DNA of 64,000 bases from Ligustrum vulgare. Lineage: Eukaryota; Streptophyta; Magnoliopsida; Lamiales; Oleaceae. The position numbers were made by a program, and so were the translations under genes. The DNA lies in contig OY743168.1 of NCBI GenBank assembly GCA_963555705.1, positions 22,636,139 to 22,700,138 of the forward strand, given 5' to 3'. The notes beneath the pieces were generated by a model. The model was not told where the DNA came from and searched no databases. It saw nothing but the letters and a program-made list of their open reading frames with translations. The number at the start of each line of letters is the position of its first letter. Position 1 is the first letter of the stretch. Positions 1 through 12,269 of this stretch are shown here, in pieces.

Positions 1-14
1 CTAAACACCTAGCC

Positions 15-49
15 CCTGCTCAAGCCCCGGTCACAAAGTCACCACCGCC
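15..49 (+). repeat. Dispersed ~35-bp repeat, copy 1
   Basis: The segment beginning CCTGCTCAAGCCCCGG and ending in CACCACCGCC recurs at 1655-1690 with a few substitutions. In one frame copy 1 reads as Pro/Ala-rich residues (APAQAPVTKSPPP), reminiscent of arabinogalactan-type protein, but copy 2 has a stop in that frame. It could be a duplicated fragment of a coding exon or leader. Confidence 0.4.
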
Positions 50-1654
50 GAAGTGGAGTTCCATTTTCCTGTCGATTGTAGTTCGATTCATTCCGTTCAA
101 ATTGCACCGATCGTGCAGGTATGTACGATCTAAACCAAGTGTTTGTTCTAAAAAAAATCTGCTCACTGTGTTTTTTGGTGTTTATCTAGAATGTCCACTC
201 AACCGACTTTCTCTGTTTTCTTTGCTGTATCGGTGTACTGAAGAATGAGCATCGATCTATCTACCGTTTACGAATGCTGCTTTAGAGGTAGGGTTCTTAA
301 AATAATCAGTTTTATATGTCATTACGTCATAATTTTTTAGTTAATTTTCGTGTTAAGTCATTTTTGTATTGGATTTATTTTTACTGTGATTTGAGCATTT
401 TTTTTCGTTTTCTTTCACATAATTCATTTCTACTTAGTAGCTTTTTGATGGGATTCTAATCGCTTTTATTTCAGCATAGTCGCCTTGCAGTTCATTTAAT
501 TTCTTTCTTTCTTTTTTTTTTTTTTTTTTTTTTTGTCTTTAACTTCATTATCGTGTTTTCAAAATCACACTTGACAAGAGAGCATTAGTGTTCTTCCTCT
601 GTCATGAAGCACATAAAAGCCCCTGATGACATTGTAATTATCTGATGACTACTCACCTCCCTCGCTCTCTTTTACGCACAGTTTTTTTCATGGATAAGTG
701 AATGATGGTGATGATTATCTTTCCTGTTCTTGAAAAAGTTCAGACACAAATGGATTGGATTTTTAGTTTATTTTTCTTGTTCTTTTGGTGATGTCTTAGT
801 ATAATTTTCAATAACCTCTTCTTCAAGTGCGTGAATCTAGCAAGATACCCACGAGAATGATCAAAGGTTAATAATAAAAAAAAGAACCTTGAATCAGCAG
901 ATTTTGTAGAGGTTGATCCAACTTGAATATATGGTTGGGTTATTTAATTTCTTCCCCTTACATTTTTCTCTTTAGTCAATGAGTTTTTTGAATTGTATTT
1001 GGACTTGAAATTTAGGATTTAATCTCTATTTGTTATTTTGTAGTGCAATTAGATTCTTGGTTAAATAGTTTCATAGGCAATGTGTGAAATTTCTTCTAAA
1101 ATATAGGTTATTCTTTGTCTTCCTTTTTTTGTCAAAGATCAATATTTCCTTTTTTAGTGGGATTTTTTAGATTGGAGTGTAGAAAATTTCTGATTTGAAT
1201 TTTACTGATTTATGCAGATATAAAGCATCTGATGAGTATGAAGGGATTGAAGTTGCTTAAAATCAAATTTTCTCTATTTGAATGGTATGTATCTCTTTGT
1301 TGATTAATAAAAATAAAAAAAATATTGCAACATGTTGTCAGTTTATGACTTTTAAAACATTTAGTGAAGGCACCTGTTTTTCATTATTTTAGCCTCTAGA
1401 GATACTCAATTGATTGTTCACGTTAAAGCTTTAGGTGATAGGACAACATGAATCCAAACTGCTTTTTCAAAGGTAAGCCAATCTCACAACTCTTCAGACA
1501 ATTTCTTCAGACAATTATTGAGATGCAGTGAGGACTACTTGAGAGATAATTCCTCTCATTTTAAATCTGGTAACTATAATATTTAAAATCGCATTATCAA
1601 TCTTCCTAAACGTCCCTAGCTTTGCATTTCAAAAAAAAAATTTCACGCTCAGCT

Positions 1655-1690
1655 CCTGCTCAAGCCCCGGCCACATAATCACCACCGCCA
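1655..1690 (+). repeat. Dispersed ~35-bp repeat, copy 2
   Basis: Second copy of the segment at 15-49, about 1.64 kb downstream in the same orientation. It is followed by ATGAATCCCGAGCC and a GAG/GTAGGT donor-like site near 1752, so it could be part of a leader exon. The APAQAP frame is broken by TAA here. Confidence 0.4.
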
Positions 1691-4600
1691 ACCCAGGAGG
1701 TTCCGAACTCCCGACCATGAATCCCGAGCCTATTTTTGGTGGCGATTTTGAGGTAGGTATTGTAACTTTTAATAGTTTAATCGTGTAAATTTATCAAGCT
1801 TCTTACCTGATTTTGCTCTTTCATTTTAATTTTTGGATTTGGATCGTCGTCTTGTTGCTTATATAAAACTAGGCATTGAAGAATTCAAGCCTCCAAATTT
1901 TACGTTATTTCTCGTAAATTTTCCCTGTCTTCAATTCAGAAAAGCATGTTTTTCCGGTGTCCCTAATTCAATGCTGAACAATTAGCACGATTTCATCGGC
2001 TTCCTTTGGTAAGCATCACTTTCCATTCTGGGTTATATATATCTGAGTCTGTATGAGTAATTTAAAAATTATTATTTCCTAAAATTCAATACTTCTACTA
2101 TATATTACACAAGACAGGGCAGAACTATTGTTGCTGGAAAATGTACAATCGTTGTATTATTTGTTATACCTTGGCAATTTGGATGATTGGGAGGGAATTG
2201 AAAATCCTAACACGTTCATTCTTTCTCCGTATTCTCACTTCTTTTTCAGTTTACTTTTGTTTTAGGCATTTTGTTAAACTACAATTCCTTTTTATTTTCT
2301 TGTAATTATTTTTCTTTGTTGATGTGTTATTTCTATGACTTTGTAGTTTATTGTGAGAATGATGTTCAGCACAGTCTGATTGTAAAAAATTAATTGACTA
2401 ACTTCTTTTGTTGGTGGATAGTAATTTCATCATCCCCGTTGATAACGAGACTATCATTTTTTTCCTTAGCTGTACTGCAACTTATAAAATTGAAGAGGAT
2501 TAGAGAGATATTGCCAAAATATGACTATATATACTTTATTTTGAATTATTGATGCTTTTATCTAAGGGAATTTTTTTCTTTTTAATCGAACTATGAACCT
2601 AGGATATAAGCATAATGAGAAGTGAAATGATTCGCTTCTATTATTAACTGCATTATGCTTTCATTCGATGGTCCTACCTTTTAAATGGTTTGTATTGTGA
2701 GGTTCATCTTTTGTTATTATAAAGAGAGCATTTTACTTGTAGATATTAAAATCCATGCTCATCTAGAAATATGTTATGGTTAGACGATGGTATTTGATAT
2801 ATCAACTTATAGGTGTATCTTTCAACCCTTTCTACCAAGTTCTTCCTCTTTGTTTTTCGTTTTTCCATTGTTTTTAAGTAAAAATTATATTGTTTCATTT
2901 AAAGAACATTTTAATTGAACATATATTCATGCGTTTAATATTTTATGCATTCACATATTTTTCAGAAGTGAAGTTGAAGCCAGTGCTTGATTTGGTGAAT
3001 CCCAGCATAGGTTAGTGCTAAGGTTTAAAAACATAGCATGAGTTTGTGACCTTGAAAGCTTTATTTTTGTTTAGTACAATTATTTATATTGTTTCATAAT
3101 TATTAGTTGCCATGAAGAGTTATGTGGACTTATATCTCCGCACTATTTATGGGCACAAATTTGTAAGTTAACTGTACCAAAAAAAAAAAAAAAAAAAAAA
3201 ATCATCAAAGTCCCCATCATCGAGGCTGGAAAGTGAAAACAACATTCAAGCGGCCATCATAAGGCATGTAAGGATCAATGTGAAGTAGTCCACTGTTTCG
3301 CAAAATCGTAGTGTGTCGTGGATTAAACAACTTTGTAGCTGGTGCATGGTGTATTCAATATAGGATGGTGGAGTTCAATACTAGAAAAGTAAATTGGATG
3401 TTTCATTTTCTTACATTTTTAGAGAAGGGAACATAGTAGCTTATTAGCTTGCTAATAATGGGTACGAAGATAAATCCTTCAAAATGATATAAGCAATGTA
3501 CTTCAATTGAACACCTATAGGCTTACTAGGCTGGATAAATAGAGAGTTCCAAATTTTCATTTTCAATTGTAAACCACAAATTTAGATTTTGTAATATGTG
3601 TCTATGTAATTCCTTGGAGCTAAAGTTGTTCAATGTTCCTCTCCATGTAAAAATGTTCATATCAATGTACTAGGGTAGAGGGAAATGCCAAACTATTTAT
3701 TCCACGTTAGATGAGTGGCATAAAACTTGAATGGCCTTTACCAAAAAAAAAAAAAAAGGAAAAAAAAAACATTGGTATCCAATATTAGAAAAGTATAGTG
3801 CATCAATTTAATACCATGTATATTAGCACAAAACCAACAAGCTATATTAACCAAAAATCTTGCAATTATTACAAATTATGATAAATGAAAATAATGTTCA
3901 TGAAAGTGAGAGGTGAAGCTGATACTGATCTTAGTGGAAGAACTAGACCGAGACAGAAACAAGAAGCATTTAAACTACTCTGTATATGGCATGAATAGCG
4001 AATTATGTTACCTTCACTTTTCATCTGAATAGCAAATTACCCCAAAATAATACCGTAGTCAAATTTTGATGGAGATAAAAGTGTTTAATTGAACAACTTT
4101 TTGCTCGTTTTATTTCGCTTTGTAACTGGCATTTTTGCTTTCGTTATTTTTTTTCGTATTTCACTGCATATGGACCCATTGTGTGTAACATTTTTTTTTT
4201 CCTTTTTTTGTAGGAAATCTCAAGACTTTCCATTGCCATCTACCGCACGGTCTAGCATGGTAAAATGTATTCTATTTTTATGAATTAGCATCAACCTAAA
4301 ATTTTCGAGCTTTATTATTCACTTATTACTTAATAGTTTTAAGAAATTTTACACTTTGGTTAAAACTTCATTTCTTGTAGGTTATATGTGTTGTTCAATT
4401 ACTGTGTGTTATGAACATTGAATTTTTTTTTTTTTTTTTTTTTTTGAATTGAACGTTATGAAGGGAATATCTAATAGAAATAATGGAAATATGTGTATTT
4501 ATTTACAAGCAGAAATTTTTTTATCGTGATTGTTTGCATCCTTAAGCATACTATTTAAGTCCTATTTATTTATTTATTTTTGGTTAGTGACTTTGTTGAA

Positions 4601-5719
4601 TGAAAAAAATCAATCATCTCCTGCCTATTAATACAAGTGTGTATTGGGATTACCTGTTATCCTATTATCGTGATTGTTTGCATTCTTAAGCATACTATTT
4701 ACAACCTATTTATTTATTCATTTTTTTAACCCTATTTATATCTAATTATAAACACTATTGATTCATCTTTGTCTATTGCTGCAGGCTTGTATATTTGGTA
4801 CTGGTTTGGGTTTTACTTTGAATAAGGTAGATAGTGTCTATATATTTCTTTTATAGAACTTTGGAAAAAGAAATGTGTACTTTTTTTTTTTTTGTTTGCA
4901 AGATATAATATAAATTTACGTATCATTAAATATACTTGTAACTGGGAACTAAAAAAAAAGGCTATTTCATGTACCTCGTCTTTATGTTATTTTATGCTTT
5001 TTACATATGGAGACATTTGCGCAGTGTTACGTTTATGGTCTTGTGATATCTAATACGCAATCTATTTACTGTGTTTTACAATGGAGAAAAATATTGGTAT
5101 GAAAATTATTTAAATACATAAATTATATAATGTTACATACATAATCTAACTTTCAAATTAGATTTTGTCTTTGTAAAATCAATCTCAAGAATTATTACTT
5201 GGACATTAAAATTTTGCAGATAAGAAATTACAGTATGTTTGCAGTTGAAGACATTAGTGGACAAAAAGTCAATGAGCTTCAATGAAGGTGAATTTTATGT
5301 TCTTATTGTGTTCTTTGTTTTTATTTTGTTTTGAAACACTAGCATAATTTTTTTTTCTCATCTACATTTGTACAAGACTAGCAATCTAAAATGAAATAAA
5401 AAAAAGGTTATGCATCTGTCAATATATTAAGAGCATGTTCATAGATTGAGTAATTAATTAGTAATTGATAGGTTTTACCTTGATGATATGTGAGACATCT
5501 AGAACTCCACGATATCTGTATAATCACAACACTAGCACAGAACACTTTTTTTTCTCAGTTAAAGAGTGTACATTTTAAAAATTTACTCGCTTAGTATTCT
5601 TCATTATTTATGTAAATACTAAGTTTCAAATACAACATTCACCAAGCATTTACATTCTTATATACCCTACAAAAATATATACTATGTTTACACGCTATTA
5701 CATACTTAACAGTTATACA

Positions 5720-5748
5720 GCACGTGCATTGCACGTGCGTCTAACTAG
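5720..5748 (+). mobile_element. Helitron 3' terminus
   Basis: A perfect hairpin (GCACGTGC, loop ATT, GCACGTGC) is followed by six bases and then CTAG directly before T. This is the canonical Helitron 3' end: a short GC-rich palindrome shortly before CTRR, inserted 5' of a T. The 5' end of this element is not securely located; it may lie near 2092 or left of the window. Confidence 0.7.
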
Positions 5749-5756
5749 TTATTAAC

Positions 5757-5936
5757 AAAAGGCTTCGTTCGGCTACCAATTATAATTCAAATTATAATTG
5801 ACACAATTTTTATACCACTTTTTAATCACACACATTTTCTCTTTTCAATTTTTAACTACATATCTTACTTAGAAAATCTAAATAATATACATTATAATTT
5901 AAATTCTATTTATTTCAGCAGTCAAACGGAGCCTTA
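5757..5936. mobile_element. Tourist-like MITE
   Basis: About 180 bp, bounded by GGCTTCGTTCGGC on the left and the imperfect inverted counterpart GTCAAACGGAGCC on the right. The interior (TTTTTAATCACACACATTTTCTC) is shared, in either orientation, with the MITEs at 6211, 9855, 13146, 23517, 39892 and 56326. TTA follows the right end, but no matching TTA was found on the left. Confidence 0.5.
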
Positions 5937-6210
5937 CTTAACAGTATATTAATTTCTTATCAAATTAAATTTAATAGTATTAAATTTTAAAAGAAAAAAA
6001 GATATAGATGACAACAAGTTGTGTTTGCTCGATCGAGGTCAACCTGCAATCTTGGCAAGCCCACTTGGCAACCGATTTCACCTATTTAAAAGAGAATTTA
6101 GACCTAGCTTGAATTGTATTTTTACCTGGAACTATGCTTGAAAGAAAGTCAAATCGAGATGAATAGTTCTAAAAAGCCTGGGCACAAATATGTCAGGGAC
6201 ACATTGATTC

Positions 6211-6390
6211 AGCCTCTGTTCGAATAAAAGTAGGTGATTATAATTTGATTTATTTGTATTTTCTGGGTAAGATCTGTGATTGAAAAAATGAATAGAGAAA
6301 AAATGTGAGGTTAAAAAGTAATTTGAAAAATTGTATAAATTATAAATTGGTTAATAAACCAAATAAATAATTGCCTTTACCGAACAGAGA
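6211..6390. mobile_element. Tourist-like MITE
   Basis: About 180 bp with ends GCCTCTGTTCG and CGAACAGAGAC, an 11-bp perfect inverted repeat apart from the last base. The interior contains the family words TGTGAGGTTAAAAAGTAATTTG and AAATTGTATAAATTATAAATTGG. I could not define a clean target duplication. Confidence 0.5.
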
Positions 6391-6426
6391 CATTATTTTA
6401 TAACTTTATTTGTATATTGGCCTTTG

Positions 6427-6443
6427 CCCATGTAATGCACGGG
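6427..6443. mobile_element. Helitron-like GC-rich hairpin, degraded terminus
   Basis: CCCATGTAATGCACGGG is an imperfect palindrome of the kind found just before plant Helitron 3' ends. The sequence that follows (TTGTGTTATTATTAAG) has no CTRR, so this is at best a decayed terminus. Confidence 0.3.
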
Positions 6444-6587
6444 TTGTGTTATTATTAAGTCAATGTTGGAGTGTTGAAATTAGCATTTAAAATTAAATTT
6501 GATGACAATTCTCTAGAAAATTATTATAAAATTATAAAAATATTTTACACACTACAAAAACAAGGAATTTATTCAACACCTTCCATC

Positions 6588-6790
6588 TCATGTAATAATC
6601 TTGAAGCACTCATCATCCGTCATGATTGCAGCTGCCCTCATCGTTGAAGCGGTTGCCATTTCAAGCATAACATCAACTATTGCATCACTTGTGAATTTTA
6701 CAACTTCTCTTGTAACTACATGAATTTGGTTATGAAGTTTATGGTGTACATTCTCTGTTTTTGCACCCTCTCAAGAAGCATCATCAACTA
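6588..6790 (-). pseudogene. Unrecognised open frame without start
   Basis: On the minus strand about 65 codons are open from ENVHHKLHNQ to DECFKII, followed by TGA. The composition is more protein-like (REVVKFTSDAIVDVMLEMAT) than the AT-rich surroundings. There is no ATG start and I do not recognise the family. Upstream in the same frame a stop separates it from PPNSTFVVDDAS. It may be an exon remnant of a captured gene or of a transposon protein. Confidence 0.25.
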
Positions 6791-7215
6791 CAAAAGTAGA
6801 ATTAGGAGGCTTTTACATGTAAACAACAAATGGCATTATAATTTCAACTTTGCATAAGATTAAAGACACAATCCAATACAAAGAAGTGAATGTACTAGTT
6901 GCCAAGGATATATGGCATAACTATTCTGCAAAGCCCAAATGACTCAATGATCTTATCACCTAATTCAAGTTGAAACTCTTTAAAAAATAAATCTCTCGAA
7001 TAGCAATTTCAAATATCCTCTGGGAAATAGTTAATTGTTTCTAATTTGTGACTCATTCAAAACTTATCAAATCCTTATATTAGCTAGTCATCCTCGCATT
7101 TTATGTTGGAGATGTTACCAGTTCTATAGGCCTTGGCTTATGTAAATAAAAAATGATGTATGTAGAAAGGCTTACCTTGAAGGAAAAAAGGATAATAACA
7201 ATTGGGGGAAACGTC

Positions 7216-7242
7216 AATAATAATAATAATAATAATAATAAC
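7216..7242 (+). repeat. (TAA)n microsatellite
   Basis: AATAATAATAATAATAATAA run of about eight trinucleotide units, decaying into AACAATAACAACAA. Confidence 0.85.
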
Positions 7243-8404
7243 AATAACAACAATTGAAGCTCTGTTATTTATGTTCCTCGTGACATTCTTTTGTCCTGAT
7301 TTATATAAAAATACAGTTGTAGCTTCTTCTTTTTCTGCATCCAAGTTTTTAGTTCCTTGTGCATAGTTTGAGACTGGTTTAAAGCAACTAATTCATATTA
7401 TGTGGTATGGCTAAGTATAGGATTGTGCTGGACGGGTTGGGAAGATGATTTTCGCTCGCACAGGGAAAGAAATTTGACTACGATCTAAAGTAGGTATTCT
7501 ATTCCTTAGTTTGGGTGTCAAACTCGAAGGATGATTTACGATTAGCTAATGTATTCATTGTTACTAGAAATACTACAAATAAACACGAATTTTCTGATGA
7601 TATCACATAACTCAACTCAGCTTTGGATTGCTGGTGATCTTTTGATGGAGTTGGGAGTTGGGGTAGAGTTAGCGACTGTAGCTGTTCCATATATATTTCT
7701 TCCATTAGCCTGTGCTACCAACATGGCCAAGGTTTTGCCTATTATTATCATTCTCATTTCTCAATTTCTTGCAATGGAAAACTTCCTTCACACATTCTTC
7801 TTCATGTGAGGAAATGTGCTGATAAGGTGACAAGATGTACAGTCCATCTACTTCATTTACAAGTTTTCTGTCAATGCAGAGATGAATCATATCGTAGGTG
7901 GAAGTAGTGACAACGAGATGGTGTTTAAGCAAGAGAAATTGTCTAATGTTCACCTAAATTCAATAATTTGTTGACATTATAACAAGTCTGAAAAAATTTA
8001 ATAGTTATTGTAATATAATATTATTTTTTATGCATTGTATTTGTGTTGTTTATGTATATAAGCATTAAATTTTTACAAATACTTATCGATTCTATTGTGA
8101 GAAATGTGACATTTATGTTGTCAAGGGAATTCCAAAGTAATATGATGATATTATATTTATTGTGATTTTGGCTTTGATATTATGTTTCATTAATTTTATA
8201 GGAGATGTGAAATTTGACTTTTAAATTATAGATATAAACTTCAAGTACATGTGCAAATTGTGCAAAACTAACTAATTATACAAATTGTACAAAATGAACT
8301 AATTATTGGTTTATGGTACATAGGACTCGATGTCGGACAATTGAGTGGATACTCCAAACAACAAAAAATCGTAAAAGATCAAGAACATTAGTTGTTCGAG
8401 GGTT

Positions 8405-8747
8405 CCTAATCATGAGTAGAAGTTAAATGTTGGAGTCTCAGTTATGATATTGAGAAATATTGATTATTCAGTTGTACTTTGTAATGCAACTAGATTGGTA
8501 ATCATGTCTTGAGGTGTAGGTAATTTTAGAAGTAATGCTGGACATATGCTATGACTACTAACAATAGTCATAAGTAATCTCTTTCGTATGTTGGACTTTA
8601 TTTGAAAATGCCAGTGTTCAATAATGGACAACTATACGTTGCATTGTCTCGAATTACTAATCATGTTAGATTGGAGATACTAATTTCTAATGATGAGCAT
8701 TCCACTATAAATGTTGTTTTTAAAGAAATTTTCCAGAACTTAGTTTG
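8405..8747 (+). pseudogene. Helitron RepHel helicase C-terminus, decayed
   Basis: Conceptual translation gives VGVSVMILRNID followed by LCNATRLVI, then after frame changes QSLSYVGLYL, NNGQLYVALSRIT and INVVFKEIFQNL before a stop at 8745-8747. These are the last motifs of the Pif1-type helicase of plant Helitrons (family pattern VGVPVMLLRN...GLCNGTRL...GQLYVALSRV). In-frame stops and at least one frameshift show it is dead. It lies about 155 bp before a degraded Helitron 3' end, the usual spacing. The upstream Rep part was not recognisable. Confidence 0.75.
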
Positions 8748-8867
8748 ATTTTGACAACCTACTAAATTTGAATATTATCAATATCCAATTTAATTTTTTT
8801 AAGTTCATAACTTTATTATGTCAATTTGTTCATTAACATTTTCTATTTGCAAAGAAACATAACAATA

Positions 8868-8903
8868 ATGTCATTCGTGTATCGCACGCGTATATAAGAG
8901 TAG
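8868..8903 (+). mobile_element. Degraded Helitron 3' terminus
   Basis: TCGTGTATCGCACGCG forms a GC-rich stem typical of the plant Helitron subterminal hairpin, followed by TATATAAGAGTAG and then TT. The expected CTAG appears mutated to GTAG. Its position just downstream of the helicase remnant supports a shared origin. Confidence 0.45.
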
Positions 8904-8912
8904 TTTATAGAA

Positions 8913-9850
8913 CCAGACCAATGACCAATGTACCAATTATCTCATATTCTTGTCATGTGTGCATAGAGAAGTCATACCTCCAGTTTTCATCACAACATGC
9001 ACAAACCCAAAGTCTCAAACAAAAATAAAATCTAAATGACATTCACATTAGTAAAATAAACATACAATTTTTTAATAGAACACTAAACCATTAAAGTCCC
9101 GGGATCTCAAAAAGTACATATTGATATTAGTAGAATTACGGGCACCGATTCTCTAGCGTGAAGCATCCACAAGCTCATAAATGATTCAAGTCAGAAAAAT
9201 GCAAATCCAACTAGATAAAAAAATATGTAAAAGAAAGCAAGGCAAATACTAAGGCAAAAATTGTCATGAAAAATATTTTCTATCTTATCTTGATTTCCGT
9301 GATTTGCTTTGAAAACAAGAAAAATATTTTCTCTGAGTTTAGTTGATTAAAATAAAGTTTAAATATATGAAATAAAATTTTCAAGTATAAATGTATGAAA
9401 CAAAGTTTGATTAAAATAATTAAATTTTGCTTTATTTATCATAAAAAATATCAATTAAATAACAAAACTTGAAAAATTCTCCACTTTTTCTGCCTAGATA
9501 TTTAATCCAATCAAACACTCCATATTATATTTTCCATGAAAATATAATTTTCAAACAAATCAATTCCAGAAAAATATTTTCCTTCCACCCATTTTTCACC
9601 TTCACAATCAAACACAACCTAAATGTTAAAATTAGCATTTCCAACACTTCCAACAATAGGCATCTTCAAGAGTACAAACAAGCATTTTAAAAGTGACCAA
9701 TGTATGGCAAATTGTACCTAAGAATTGAGATTTTAAGTAGAATGTTTATAGGTAGAATATTAATAAAAAATCAATGGTCCAAGAACGTAGAAGGTCATAT
9801 ATGTTTAACAAAGATCTCTGCTCAAATATTACCAAAAAGTAAAATAAACC
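8913..9850. other. AT-rich intergenic DNA
   Basis: No gene, splice-bounded exon or repeat boundary could be identified. The short open frame near 9469-9690 is AT-driven (Asn, Ile, Phe-rich) and has no recognisable domain. Confidence 0.4.
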
Positions 9851-9854
9851 ACTA

Positions 9855-10013
9855 CGCCTCTGTTTCTTAAAAGATTTTTTGTCAAAAAACATTTTTTTTT
9901 TTTTTTAAAGGTAAAATGTGATTGAAAAATAGAGAGACAATGTTTTTGGTTAAAAAGTAATTTGGAGAATTGTATAGAAAAAAATATGTTTAAAAACATG
10001 TTTCTCAAACGGA
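9855..10013. mobile_element. Tourist-like MITE
   Basis: Bounded by GCCTCTGTTTCTT and AAACGGAGAC, with family interior GTAAAATGTGATTG, AAAAATAGAGAGA and AAAAAGTAATTTGGAGAATTG. A long A/T tract interrupts the left part. Confidence 0.5.
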
Positions 10014-10494
10014 GACGTAGATACCTAACACACAAATAGGATCGATAAATTGTTTTCGATCAAAACTATTAATGCCTAATTGAAGAAATAATGTGAAGTT
10101 GAGTTCCTAAGGCAATCACCTATCTTTAACAACACTAGATAACATGTACCGAGAATTTTTTACACAATTCATAATCTCTCTGCAAGATCCTAAACAAACA
10201 ACTCACAATTCAAGTTAAAAGAAGAGAGAAATGAGATCTTGAACGTAAAGATCAATAACCTCTCCGCCACTGCCCCTTGATTTAGTGCTTGCAATTTTCA
10301 CCAGCAGGAAATAGTAAAGCTCAGCACAAGATGATTATAGAAGATATTGCAATCATTGCGACCTGCAACTTTGAGCCGAAATGTACTATATACGGTGGAT
10401 GTTAAAGAAGATTTTCGTGACCTGCAAATAATAAGAGTAAATCAATAATACACTATCAGAGAGAGAGACAGAGAGAGAGTTCTATATTTATGCA

Positions 10495-11640
10495 TGAGGC
10501 TAAGGGCACCACAATAGAGTTCATTATCAGGTATAGGCATTTCTGTTTTGTTACCATCGTCTTTGGGATTGACAATTCTCGTGTATGTTTCCTGATAGAG
10601 GTACCACACGTCGAGGTTCTCTATTCTAAGGTTCCAGACACCAACGTTGTCAAGAGACGCAAAAACTGTATTCCATCTTTCAACAAAAACCTACCAACAA
10701 ACAGTATATTTTGAGATCAAAACACGGTGAGAATATCCTCCAACGGAATCCATGGCCACAAAAGAAAGGGTGAAATAAGGATATGAAAAAAATTAATAGA
10801 AAGTGAAAATGGACATTTTTAGTTTAGCACATGACTGTTCGGAAAGCAAAACAATCTAAACTTAACAGCCTAACTTCCTTCTATATTGTAAACTCAAGCG
10901 AAAAATAATTCACAAGGTTAAAAAGCATTCAAAATTAATAAGAAACAAATTAGTCTTGTTGAAAAAGGCAACGATTAATTTAAAGAAAATAACTCCACAC
11001 TGGCTAACAACATATTACCAATGTCCTAATGTTTCTTTGTGCAAGTTAATCAACAAAAGAAGATTCAATATAGAACATAAATGAGTAGTAGAGCGAGATA
11101 TTGTACCCCACCTATTATATGAGCCTGTGTTATTTTCAGTCCATTCACATTAACCCATCATGCAGATCATTAATCATGAAATAATTAGATTGACATGAAC
11201 AAAAAAATAAACTTCAGATGCAACTAACCCAACCACAAAGAACGAATAACCATCCATGTGAAAACTTTGTACATATCATTGTTCTCAAAGATGATTACTA
11301 TGAAACCCTTGTATGTAGCATTGATAGCATATCTATCCATCTTGGGTGGCTTTTCTAGGGGCTTATTTGGAAAATCAGCCTGGTAAGCGCCCTTCCATCT
11401 ACAAACTTTATTGGTGTATCAGGATTGTCAAATGGAATCCCATTAAATGTAGATCAGAGTTTCTCGTCAATCAACGTTGGTGGCACTCTCGAGGTCATAA
11501 ACATCAGTTACGCTGATTGAACCATAATGGAAGGAACCCTGCAGATTCGGACGAGTGTGTGAATGGGGGAAGTCACATATTACAAAGAAACGTAGCGTTG
11601 CTGGTCCAGAACATGCATTGGCGTAAAAAATACCCAGAAG
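10495..11640 (-). pseudogene. SKU5-similar (multicopper oxidase-like) pseudogene, 3' half
   Basis: Minus-strand translation yields, in order, LQGSFHYGSISVTDVY (11.5 kb), FNGIPFDNPDTPIKFVDG (11.4 kb), YAINATYKGFIVIIFENND (11.3 kb), FHMDGYSFFVVG (11.25 kb) and finally SLDNVGVWNLRIENLDVWYL with MPIPDNELYCGA (10.6-10.5 kb). This is the C-terminal half of SKU5-similar/L-ascorbate-oxidase-like proteins, extracellular cupredoxin proteins of the plant cell wall. Frame changes occur between GSISV and FNGIP and between FENND and FHMDG, and the N-terminal cupredoxin domains are absent, so it cannot be functional. A CTGCAG acceptor precedes GSFHYG, so introns were retained, as expected of DNA-level capture rather than retroposition. 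Confidence 0.8.
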
Positions 11641-11904
11641 AAAAGAGAAGCGACATGAGGGATGAATTTCATAACATCCAAAAATTACAGCTAAAGTTGT
11701 AAATTGAAACAGTAGTTTCCAAGTTTCACGCGCCCGACACTTAGACACACAACTTCAGCTATCAAAAATGAAATTTTAAAAATAACATTTGCAAGATAAT
11801 TGCTCGCTTTTGCAAGTTCACAATACGAGGAGAACCTCAGCAAACACATTTCGTAGAAAATCATTGAATTTCCAAATGAAGATATGAAAGTGAAAAAGTT
11901 GAAC

Positions 11905-11999
11905 CTGGGGAGGAGTTAAAGGCCAGGATGATAAAGCGACTGCTTCTGAAGAAGTGCCCACTGCATCATTGCCAGTTGTTTCAGCCTCTGGTTCTCCAT
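11905..11999 (-). pseudogene. UBP1-like RNA-binding protein, first coding exon fragment
   Basis: From the ATG at 11999 the frame reads MENQRLKQLAMM, then QKQSLYHPGL and a TAA. Oligouridylate-binding protein 1 (UBP1) homologues begin with a Gln-rich leader followed by SLYHPGLLAPPQ. Here a single T appears lost (CTTTAACT for CTTTTAACT), creating the stop; in the shifted frame LTPPQ follows and runs to a CAG/GTTCAA donor at 11905. The RRM domains are missing. Context: between the leader exon at 12.2 kb and the SKU5-like fragment on the same strand. Confidence 0.65.
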
Positions 12000-12168
12000 T
12001 TTCAAATGATCATGATTTTACTCAATCGAGATCAGGCATATTATAACTTGATGTTTATCGACACACTCAAATCATAAAATGAACTAATAGACATCTAATG
12101 AAAGGGCTATAAAACCTCTATTTTGAGTTCTGAAAACCAACAAAATTCCAATAAATCATAAGAAATAC

Positions 12169-12217
12169 CTGAAGAAGCCAGCAGATGGGGATTGAAATCT
12201 CCATATTTCTGATTCAT
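12169..12217 (-). pseudogene. Leader exon of the captured gene (short ATG frame)
   Basis: ATG at 12217-12215 opens MNQKYGDFNPHLLASS up to a TTCAG/GTATTT donor at 12169. It sits about 110 nt inside the putative Helitron 5' end and upstream of the UBP1-like exon. I cannot tell whether it belonged to UBP1 as an upstream leader or to another gene. Confidence 0.35.
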
Positions 12218-12269
12218 CGGAAGAGAGGAATTGAGAGAGTAAAAATGGCGCTAAGGCCCAAAACGGTGG

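Larger units (their letters stand above)
1..5719 (+). other. Non-coding, intron-like DNA leading to a Helitron 3' end
   Basis: AT-rich sequence with long T runs and no long ORF. Several short segments have splice-like borders on the plus strand: one ending at a GCAG/GTATGT site near 118, one ending at GAG/GTAGGT near 1752, CAG acceptors near 4787 and 5220, and TGTAG near 4213. None of their translations is a protein I recognise. A TACTATATATTA motif near 2097 resembles a Helitron 5' end and could pair with the 3' terminus at 5748, giving a ~3.65-kb element, but this is weak. The stretch may be a captured 5' gene region or an unannotated non-coding RNA locus. Confidence 0.35.

Noticed and set aside
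5720..5738. GCACGTGC pair as a G-box/bHLH enhancer
   Set aside because: CACGTG cores are present, but the hairpin geometry and following CTAG-T fit a Helitron terminus better.
11517..11702. Plus-strand open frame MNHNGRNPADSDECV
   Set aside because: It is antisense to the SKU5-like pseudogene exon, whose minus-strand frame matches a known family.
11900..12000. Minus-strand frame NGEPEAETTGNDAVG as a coding exon
   Set aside because: The overlapping frame MENQRLKQLAMM...SLYHPGL matches the UBP1 N-terminus, so the other frame is a shadow.
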